The translations under genes and the position numbers were made by a program. A stretch of DNA of 5,159 bases from contig CAJLZR010000065.1 in the NCBI GenBank assembly GCA_905211185.1, forward strand, positions 1-5,159, written 5' to 3'. The DNA is from an uncultured Oscillospiraceae bacterium (GTDB taxonomy: Bacteria > Bacillota_A > Clostridia > Oscillospirales > Acutalibacteraceae). The notes below the pieces were generated by a model. The model was not told the DNA's origin, ran no database searches, and saw only the letters and a program-made list of their open reading frames with translations. Shown here in pieces: positions 1 through 5,159 of this stretch (within the stretch, counting starts at the first letter, position 1; each line of letters starts with the position of its first letter).

Positions 1-1073
1 TGTACCCGATAAAAAATGTTAAAGAGCTTACAGATTTTATACAGCTTGAAAAGCCAATATCTTTGCAGCCTCATACAAAAGTAGTTAAAGAAAAATCAGA
101 TGCACATTTGGATTTTTGCCAAGTAAAGGGGCAGTACGATGTTAAACGTGCTTTAGAAATTGCCGCAGCGGGAGGACATAACATACTTTTGATTGGGCCT
201 CCGGGTTCGGGAAAGAGCATGCTTGCAAAAAGGCTCCCAACAATTTTACCCGAAATGACATTTGATGAAACCATAGAAACCACAAAGATTTATTCCATCG
301 CGGGTATTTTAAAAGGTGCTTCTCCGCTCATTACGGAGCGCCCGTTTAGGTCGCCGCATCATACAATTTCGCGCATAGGGCTTTCGGGAGGCGGAACCAC
401 CCCTCACCCGGGAGAGCTTTCTTTGGCGCATAACGGAATACTTTTCTTAGATGAGCTTTCAGAATTTTCTCGTTCTACTATGGAAGCGCTCAGACAACCG
501 CTCGAAGAAGGGCAAATTACAATCTCAAGAGTTCGCGGTACCCTTACTTTTCCGTGTTCAATTATGCTTGTTGCGGCGATGAATCCTTGCCCGTGCGGAT
601 ATTTTGGGCATCCAACCAAAAGTTGTACGTGTTCATCGCATGCCATTGCAAGATATTTGGCAAGAGTGTCAGGCCCAATGCTCGATCGAATGGATATACA
701 TGTTGAAGTGCCGCCCGTTGATTTTGAGAACTTATCTTCAGAAGAAAACTTGGAAACTTCCGAAGAAATCCGCAAAAGAGTAAATAAAGCACGGGCTATC
801 CAGCAGGAAAGATATAAAAATGAGAATATAGTTTGTAATTCATCAATTCCCGCGCATATTTTGCATAAGTCTTGCCCCATGACTGAAAACGCAAAAAATA
901 TTTTAAAAGGTGCTTTTGAGTCCATGGGGCTTTCCGCCCGAGGATATGATAAAATTTTAAAAATTGCCAGAACGATTGCCGATTTGGACGGCTCCGAAGT
1001 GATTGATACCCGGCACGTTGCAGAAGCGGTGCAGTATAGAAGTTTGGATCGTAAATACTGGAATAATAGATAA
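1..1073 (+). CDS. yifB: YifB/ComM-family Mg chelatase-like AAA+ ATPase, 5'-truncated by the window edge
   Basis: The frame is open from the window edge (first full codon at 3) to TAA at 1071-1073, giving 356 visible residues. Family members are about 500 residues, so roughly the N-terminal 150 (the Lon-protease-like S5 fold domain) lie outside. The visible part holds the AAA+ core: Walker A GPPGSGKS at 195-218, Walker B ILFLDE at 438-455, sensor-1 region AAMNPCPCG, and the arginine-finger segment GPMLDRMDIH. A CxC-x9-CxC cluster (588-632) is typical of the family and may bind a metal. The C-terminal Mg-chelatase helical domain includes LSARGYDKILKIART. In Gram-negative bacteria ComM is a hexameric branch-migration helicase that helps integrate DNA during natural transformation; the role in Clostridia is not established. 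It is not obviously linked to the sporulation genes downstream, and a terminator separates them. Family assignment is very secure; function in this host is inferred. Confidence 0.95.
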   Translation, partial: YPIKNVKELTDFIQLEKPISLQPHTKVVKEKSDAHLDFCQVKGQYDVKRALEIAAAGGHNILLIGPPGSGKSMLAKRLPTILPEMTFDETIETTKIYSIAGILKGASPLITERPFRSPHHTISRIGLSGGGTTPHPGELSLAHNGILFLDELSEFSRSTMEALRQPLEEGQITISRVRGTLTFPCSIMLVAAMNPCPCGYFGHPTKSCTCSSHAIARYLARVSGPMLDRMDIHVEVPPVDFENLSSEENLETSEEIRKRVNKARAIQQERYKNENIVCNSSIPAHILHKSCPMTENAKNILKGAFESMGLSARGYDKILKIARTIADLDGSEVIDTRHVAEAVQYRSLDRKYWNNR

Positions 1074-1086
1074 ATAGATTTTATTT

Positions 1087-1125
1087 AAATAAAGTCATTC
1101 GATTTCCGAATGGCTTTATTTTTAT
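1087..1125 (+). terminator. Intrinsic terminator after yifB
   Basis: A 15-bp stem pairs AAATAAAGTCATTCG (1087-1101) with CGAATGGCTTTATTT (1107-1121). All pairs are Watson-Crick except one T-G wobble (1095/1113), and the loop is 5 nt (ATTTC). The 3' arm runs into a T-rich tract up to about 1123. The hairpin begins 13 bp after the yifB stop codon. This is a classic Rho-independent terminator and should insulate the yifB transcript from the deacetylase gene. Confidence 0.92.
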
Positions 1126-1169
1126 GCCTATGATAATAAAATCAAATTTTTTTGCATATTCATTTTTAA

Positions 1170-1176
1170 AGGGGGA
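1170..1176 (+). promoter_or_regulatory. Ribosome binding site of the PdaB-like gene
   Basis: The purine run AGGGGGA sits about 8-9 nt before ATG 1185. It is a G-rich variant of the AGGAGG core and supports this ATG as the start. Confidence 0.7.
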
Positions 1177-1184
1177 TTTTTAAT

Positions 1185-1940
1185 ATGAAAGTTTTTATAT
1201 TGAATAGAAAAAAACTTATGGTGCTGGTAGGTTCCTTTATAACCGCTGTGCTTTCTTGTTTGGTGGGAATTAATAATGGTGTTTTTATGGCAAAAGAGCG
1301 CAAACTTCCTATATACTGCGTTGATAAAAAAGAAAAGGTAGTAAGCATTTCGTTTGATGCTGCTTGGGGTAACGAACAAACGCAAACTCTTATTAATATT
1401 TTGGCGGATAAAGGAGTAAAGGCAACATTTTTTTTGGTTGGTTTTTGGGCTGAAAAATATCCCGAATCAGTAAAGGCTATATATGAAGCCGGGCACGATG
1501 TCGGAAACCATTCCGATACTCACCCGCACTTACCAAAACTTGAAAAAGAAAAAGTAACTGCGCAAATCGATGACTGCAATAAAAAAATAGAAGCCGCGGG
1601 AGCTCCAAGACCTATTTTATTTAGACCTCCCTATGGAGATTACAACAATTGTGTTGTTGAATGCACAAATGAGCTTGGTATGCACTGCATACAGTGGGAC
1701 GTTGATAGTCTTGATTGGAAAGATCCAACGCCTGACGATATGGTTAAAAGAATAAAGACAAAGATAAAACCCGGTTCGATCATTTTAATGCATAACGGTG
1801 CAAAAAACACTCCCGAGGCACTCCCGAAAATAATAGACATGATTAAAGCTGAAGGATATCAAATAGTTCCAATTTCAGAAATTATTTTTAAGGAGAATTA
1901 TTCGATAAACAGCCAAGGAAAACAAATACCAAATCAATAA
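1185..1940 (+). CDS. pdaB: PdaB-like membrane-anchored polysaccharide deacetylase (NodB homology domain), probably sporulation-associated
   Basis: A 251-residue protein beginning with a short basic segment and one hydrophobic helix (about residues 11-28), so it is probably anchored with its catalytic domain outside the cytoplasm. The NodB domain spans roughly 50-235. Motif 1 is SFDAAWG (56-62), motif 2 is HSDTH (109-113), motif 3 is RPPYG (147-151), motif 4 is WDVDSLDW (171-178) and motif 5 is LMH (201-203). The catalytic-base Asp of motif 1 (D58) and both metal-ligand His (H109, H113) are present. The second motif-1 Asp, normally a metal ligand, is Ala (A59). Bacillus PdaB has a comparable FDxxWG motif, similar length (about 254 aa from memory) and the same anchor-plus-NodB layout. 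PdaB is needed for maintenance of the dormant spore in B. subtilis; the exact substrate is less clear than for PdaA, which acts in cortex muramic-delta-lactam formation. The neighbouring sipL and spoIVA fit a sporulation role. The NodB assignment is secure; PdaB orthology is inferred from architecture and motif 1. Confidence 0.88.
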   Translation: MKVFILNRKKLMVLVGSFITAVLSCLVGINNGVFMAKERKLPIYCVDKKEKVVSISFDAAWGNEQTQTLINILADKGVKATFFLVGFWAEKYPESVKAIYEAGHDVGNHSDTHPHLPKLEKEKVTAQIDDCNKKIEAAGAPRPILFRPPYGDYNNCVVECTNELGMHCIQWDVDSLDWKDPTPDDMVKRIKTKIKPGSIILMHNGAKNTPEALPKIIDMIKAEGYQIVPISEIIFKENYSINSQGKQIPNQ

Positions 1941-1957
1941 TACTTAAAAATTAAGTA
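1941..1957. repeat. Perfect AT-rich inverted repeat just after the deacetylase stop codon
   Basis: TACTTAA (1941-1947), a 3-nt AAA spacer, then TTAAGTA (1951-1957): a perfect 7-bp inverted repeat directly abutting the TAA at 1938-1940. No T-tract follows on the + strand, so it is a poor intrinsic terminator. It could be a weak mRNA 3' hairpin, a protein-binding site or chance in AT-rich DNA. Confidence 0.5.
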
Positions 1958-2020
1958 ATAAAAAGATGGCTTATCTAATAACATTTAATAAACTCAAAAT
2001 ATATTTTACTTACATAAAAC

Positions 2021-2029
2021 AAGGAGAGG
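2021..2029 (+). promoter_or_regulatory. Strong ribosome binding site of sipL
   Basis: AAGGAGAGG lies 6 nt before ATG 2036. It is close to the ideal Shine-Dalgarno sequence and fixes the sipL start. Confidence 0.88.
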
Positions 2030-2035
2030 TTTAAA

Positions 2036-3580
2036 ATGAACTATGACGTAAGCTCTGAAAAATTATCCGTCGGTAAACTTGTGTTTGAGGGGTGTAAGGA
2101 GGTTCCTATTGATTTAGATTTTTCACTCCCCGATTATTGCCCCGATGTTCAAAAAATTCTAAAATGTAGGGTTTTTCCAAACATAAATTCACGCAGTATT
2201 TCGGGCGATCGTTTAAATATTGATGGGGAGGCGAATATTCGGGTAATATACATTGATGCGGAAAATAATCAGATAAGGTGCTGTGAAAATACAGCTGCGT
2301 TTTCAGCCTCGATAGATATAAAATCAACTCCCGAAAATGCGGTGTGCTTTACTTTTGCAAAAACGGAATATATGAATTGTCGTGCAGTAAGCCAAAGAAA
2401 AATAGATGTTCATGGAGCAATTTCTATTTTTGCAAGAATATATGGCAAGGCGGAACAAAATATTTCTTGCTCTGTAAACGGCAAAGATATACAGCAAAAA
2501 ATAGAAACTTTTCCTGTTAGTGCATTGGTTGGAATTGGGCAGCAACAGTTTAGTTTAAACGAAGTTTTGGATATGGAAGGGTCTATTTCTCCGGAATTGA
2601 TTGTTAATTCTACACTATCTGTAAATTTTAGCGACTATAAAGTTATGCCGAATAAAGTGGTTGCAAAAGGTGAAGCGATTTTAAAGGTTCTTTATATGGA
2701 TGATCTATCTTCAGGCAATTTGGGTACGTCCGAATATAAAATACCCATAAGCCAAATAGTAGATGTCCCTGGGGCAAAAGAGGGAGGAAAATATATAATT
2801 ACAGGTGAGGTTTTGGGGCACAGCGAAAAAATACATCCCGGTAGTGATGAAACCAAAAATATGATTTCACTTGAATCAAAAATTGTGGCAACCGTTATGT
2901 ATTACGAGGAAAAAGAAATGGGGATAGTTTCGGATATTTATTCAACGAAATATGATTTAAATGTTCAAAAGTCTGACGTAAACCTAACTCACCTTGAAAA
3001 TATAATAAACGAAACTTTTGACCAAAAGCTTTCCATACCAATGGGCAATGTAAATATATCCGAAATCATAGATATATGGAGTGAAAACTGCTCGGCAAGC
3101 GGCACGAATAAGGAAAACACATTAGATTTTAAAAGCAAAATTAATATTTGCATTCTTGCGTATGGAGAAAATCACGTTCCTTTTTATATTGAACGCACGG
3201 CAGAGTTTGAATATCAAAAAGAGATTGATGATTTGGGGCACAACATGGTTTGTGCCGTGAAGATTTCGCCAAGATCAATAGGGTACAGATTACCTTCTGA
3301 AAATACCATCGATATAAAACTTACTTGTGATATAAGCGCCGGCATATTTAGAAAACTTTCGTTGGGTATGGTAACTGATGCAGATTGTGATGAATCAAAA
3401 CCCATACCGAAGGACCGCTCTAACAGCCTTACGGTTTATTATACCGAAGAAAACGAACCATTATGGGATATAGCAAGAAAATACCATACTTCTTTGCGTG
3501 CAATAAAGGACGAAAACGATATTTCTGATGATTCCGCCAAGCAGGAATCATGCAGGGTTTTGCTGATACCCATAAAATAA
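2036..3580 (+). CDS. sipL: SipL-like spore coat morphogenesis protein (SPOCS/DUF3794 repeats with C-terminal LysM)
   Basis: A 514-residue cytoplasmic-type protein with no signal peptide or membrane segment. Most of it appears to be three related beta-rich SPOCS (DUF3794) units, at roughly 30-140, 180-295 and 325-435. Each contains a similar strand pattern, for example GEANIRVIYID (64-74), GEAILKVLYMD (212-222) and SKINICILAYG (367-377). A LysM domain covers about 464-514, with the hallmark EPLWDIARKY (474-483) and terminal strand RVLLIPIK. SPOCS repeats followed by LysM is the layout of C. difficile SipL, which binds SpoIVA through its LysM and is needed to localise coat around the forespore; it is the functional counterpart of Bacillus SpoVID. 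The gene ends 36 bp before spoIVA on the same strand, so the two are probably co-transcribed. It carries 14 cysteines. The start is fixed by a strong RBS. Other clostridial proteins share DUF3794-LysM architecture, but adjacency to spoIVA strongly favours SipL. Confidence 0.9.
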   Translation: MNYDVSSEKLSVGKLVFEGCKEVPIDLDFSLPDYCPDVQKILKCRVFPNINSRSISGDRLNIDGEANIRVIYIDAENNQIRCCENTAAFSASIDIKSTPENAVCFTFAKTEYMNCRAVSQRKIDVHGAISIFARIYGKAEQNISCSVNGKDIQQKIETFPVSALVGIGQQQFSLNEVLDMEGSISPELIVNSTLSVNFSDYKVMPNKVVAKGEAILKVLYMDDLSSGNLGTSEYKIPISQIVDVPGAKEGGKYIITGEVLGHSEKIHPGSDETKNMISLESKIVATVMYYEEKEMGIVSDIYSTKYDLNVQKSDVNLTHLENIINETFDQKLSIPMGNVNISEIIDIWSENCSASGTNKENTLDFKSKINICILAYGENHVPFYIERTAEFEYQKEIDDLGHNMVCAVKISPRSIGYRLPSENTIDIKLTCDISAGIFRKLSLGMVTDADCDESKPIPKDRSNSLTVYYTEENEPLWDIARKYHTSLRAIKDENDISDDSAKQESCRVLLIPIK

Positions 3581-3603
3581 GGCGAATTTTATTATCATAT
3601 TTT

Positions 3604-3609
3604 GGGAGG
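3604..3609 (+). promoter_or_regulatory. Ribosome binding site that sets the spoIVA start at TTG 3617
   Basis: GGGAGG lies 7 nt before TTG 3617-3619. The in-frame TTG at 3602 overlaps this motif, so it cannot be the start served by it. Initiation at 3617 gives exactly the N-terminus expected for SpoIVA. Confidence 0.85.
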
Positions 3610-3616
3610 AAAAAAA

Positions 3617-5095
3617 TTGGAAGAACGTAATATTTATCAAGATATTTCAGAGCGAACGAATGGTGATATTTATATAGGTGTTGTGGGACCCGTCAGAACC
3701 GGAAAATCAACTTTTATCAAAAAATTTATGGATACTTTGGTTATTCCGAATATTTCAAATGTAGGGCAAAAAGATAGAGCAGTTGATGAACTTCCTCAGT
3801 CCGCAGCGGGGCGTACTATCATGACGACCGAACCTAAATTCATACCGGAAGATGCTGTTGAAGTTAACATAGACGAAAAAGCCAATTTTAATGCAAGAAT
3901 GATTGATTGCGTGGGGTATATAGTTCCGAGTGCTTTGGGGTATATTGAAGACGATCAACCTCGAATGGTGATGACTCCTTGGTTCGAAAAAGAAATTCCC
4001 TTTAACATGGCGGCGGAAATCGGAACGAAAAAAGTAATTACGGATCACTCAACCATAGGGCTTGTCATTACCACTGACGGAAGTATCGGAGATATAGAAA
4101 GAAGCGAATATGAAGAAGCCGAAAAAAGAGTAATAAATGAGCTCAAAGAGATAAAAAAGCCGTTTATAGTTCTTCTTAATAGCGTGGCACCTTATTCGGA
4201 ATCTGCTAAAAATCTTACGAATTATATGGTCGAGGAATATAAAGTCCCCGTGATACCCGTAAATTGTGCCGAGCTTAGCGAAGAAGAGATAAAACGGATT
4301 TTGGCCGAGATACTTTTTGAATTTCCCATAAAAGAAATAAAAATAGATATGCCAAGTTGGATATCGTCCCTTGAAAGCGATAACTGGCTTAAAAAATCGA
4401 TTTATGGATGTATAAAAAGCTCGGTAGGTGAGATTACCAAAATAAATGAGATACAAAAGCTTATAGACTCGCTTTCAAATTGCGAGTACGTGGAAAGCGC
4501 CGAAATTTCATCGGTAAATTTGGGTAAAGGCAGTGCAAAGGTAAAAGTTCGCCCGAATGACGGGTTATTCTATAAAATTTTAAGCGAAAAAACGGGATTG
4601 GATATTGAAAGCGAATGCGATTTAATGGATTCCATGATGGATCTTTCAAATCTTAAAGAAAAATATCAAAAAATAGCAAATGCTTATGATGACGTAAATG
4701 AATCGGGATATGGAATTGTCATGCCGTCTATGGAGGAGCTTCATTTAGATGAGCCTGAAATTATCAAACAAAACGGCAAATACGGAATAAGGCTTCGTGC
4801 TCACGCGCCGTCTATTCATATGCTTAAAACACAAATAGAAACGGAAGTAACGCCGATAGTCGGTTCCGAACAGCAGTCTGAGGAGCTTGTAATGTACCTT
4901 TTAAAAGAATTTGAAGAAAATCCTTCGGAAATATGGAAATCAAATATTTTTGGTAAATCTTTAAATGAGCTTGTAAATGAGGGCCTGCATAACAAACTTT
5001 ATCGTATGCCGACCGATGCCAGAGCTAAAATAAAAGAAACAATAGAAAGAATAATAAACGAGGGATGTAACGGACTTATATGTATAATCTTATAA
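3617..5095 (+). CDS. spoIVA: Stage IV sporulation protein A, coat basement-layer morphogenetic ATPase
   Basis: Starting at TTG 3617 the product is 492 residues, the length I recall for B. subtilis SpoIVA; similarity is visible from the first residues (IYQDISERTNGDIYIGVVG) to the last (GLICIIL). The N-terminal ATPase domain belongs to the translation-factor GTPase-like P-loop class. It has Walker A GPVRTGKS (24-31, K30), the paired sensor threonines T70-T71 in TIMTTEP, and Walker B MIDCVGY with D97. The position equivalent to the guanine-specificity NKxD motif reads LNSVAPY (187-193), lacking the Asp, consistent with the known ATP preference. A middle domain (about 240-370) and a C-terminal domain follow. 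In B. subtilis, ATP hydrolysis drives irreversible polymerisation on the outer forespore membrane, and the C-terminus contacts the SpoVM anchor. All these residues are intact, so the gene should be functional. It follows sipL by 36 bp. In Bacillus it is transcribed by mother-cell sigma-E; no clear sigma-E site is visible immediately upstream here, which fits transcription from ahead of sipL. Confidence 0.98.
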   Translation: MEERNIYQDISERTNGDIYIGVVGPVRTGKSTFIKKFMDTLVIPNISNVGQKDRAVDELPQSAAGRTIMTTEPKFIPEDAVEVNIDEKANFNARMIDCVGYIVPSALGYIEDDQPRMVMTPWFEKEIPFNMAAEIGTKKVITDHSTIGLVITTDGSIGDIERSEYEEAEKRVINELKEIKKPFIVLLNSVAPYSESAKNLTNYMVEEYKVPVIPVNCAELSEEEIKRILAEILFEFPIKEIKIDMPSWISSLESDNWLKKSIYGCIKSSVGEITKINEIQKLIDSLSNCEYVESAEISSVNLGKGSAKVKVRPNDGLFYKILSEKTGLDIESECDLMDSMMDLSNLKEKYQKIANAYDDVNESGYGIVMPSMEELHLDEPEIIKQNGKYGIRLRAHAPSIHMLKTQIETEVTPIVGSEQQSEELVMYLLKEFEENPSEIWKSNIFGKSLNELVNEGLHNKLYRMPTDARAKIKETIERIINEGCNGLICIIL

Positions 5096-5120
5096 GTTAG
5101 TTTTCAATATTAAATAAAAT

Positions 5121-5156
5121 ACGCCGCCCAATAATCAGGCGTCCTTTTCGGAAAGG
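5121..5156 (+). terminator. Possible terminator region after spoIVA: two adjacent small hairpins
   Basis: ACGCC (5121-5125) can pair with GGCGT (5138-5142) across a 12-nt loop, followed by CCTTTT. CCTTT (5143-5147) can also pair with AAAGG (5152-5156) around a TCGG loop. Both lie 25-60 bp after the spoIVA stop codon. The stems are only 5 bp and the T-run is short and interrupted, and the window ends immediately after, so a larger structure extending beyond cannot be judged. Termination is plausible from position but weakly supported. Confidence 0.35.
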
Positions 5157-5159
5157 TCA

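Noticed and set aside
63..65. TTG at 63 as the start of the YifB-like gene
   Set aside because: The frame is open upstream to the window edge and encodes YPIKNVKELTDFIQLEKP, which matches the linker expected inside YifB proteins. No RBS precedes 63, so the gene is truncated by the window, not short.
588..632. Cysteine cluster in the YifB homologue as an unusual inserted zinc finger
   Set aside because: The CPCG...CTC arrangement is a normal conserved feature of the YifB/ComM family.
404..925. Long minus-strand reading frames inside yifB, sipL and spoIVA, such as 404-925 and 4049-4456
   Set aside because: They lie wholly antisense to well-conserved genes, show no recognisable domains and have compositions typical of antisense frames. 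They are treated as shadows.
1154..1160. GCATATT as a sigma-E -35 for the deacetylase gene
   Set aside because: The matching -10 would fall at or after the ribosome binding site at 1170-1176, and no CATA-like sequence is there.
1128..1385. Minus-strand reading frame overlapping the gap before the deacetylase gene
   Set aside because: It mostly overlaps the deacetylase N-terminus in antisense, its translation is low-complexity Lys/Asn/Phe-rich, and no conserved motif is visible.
2013..2020. CATAAAAC as a sigma-E -10 element for sipL
   Set aside because: It resembles CATACAAT, but the ribosome binding site starts at 2021, leaving no room for a transcription start upstream of it, and no good -35 lies at 14-15 bp spacing.
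3571..3601. CATAAAAT (3571-3578) and TCATATT (3595-3601) as sigma-E elements for an independent spoIVA promoter
   Set aside because: Each resembles a single sigma-E half-site, but they are in the wrong order to pair with each other and neither has a partner at the right spacing. Such matches are expected by chance in AT-rich DNA.

Overview
The window is an AT-rich stretch from an endospore-forming Firmicute, most likely a member of the class Clostridia. The main evidence is a complete SpoIVA together with a SipL-type protein (SPOCS/DUF3794 repeats plus a C-terminal LysM). In Clostridia, SipL fills the role that SpoVID plays in Bacillus. The genus cannot be named from this sequence alone. All four genes lie on the + strand and together fill almost the whole window.

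Layout: (1) positions 1-1073 hold the 3' two-thirds of a YifB/ComM-family Mg-chelatase-like AAA+ ATPase, whose start lies outside the window. (2) A strong intrinsic terminator at about 1087-1125 closes that transcript. (3) Positions 1185-1940 encode a membrane-anchored PdaB-like polysaccharide deacetylase. (4) A 95-bp AT-rich gap contains a perfect 7-bp inverted repeat. (5) Positions 2036-3580 encode a SipL-like coat/exosporium morphogenesis protein. (6) After a 36-bp gap, positions 3617-5095 encode SpoIVA, starting from TTG. (7) The last 64 bp carry two small hairpins that may be the end of the transcription unit.

How the genes fit together: SpoIVA is a cytoskeletal ATPase that polymerises on the outer forespore membrane as the basement layer of the coat. 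SipL is known in Clostridioides difficile to bind SpoIVA through its LysM domain and hold it at the forespore. Here the two partner genes are adjacent and probably co-transcribed. The upstream deacetylase resembles the sporulation protein PdaB, so three of the four genes plausibly act during forespore development. The YifB homologue is separated by the terminator and appears functionally unrelated.

I found no CRISPR, mobile element, RNA gene or evidence of an undescribed system. The most notable points are the sipL-spoIVA linkage, the altered catalytic motif of the deacetylase, the TTG start of spoIVA and the high cysteine content of the coat proteins. No sporulation sigma-factor promoter could be called with confidence.
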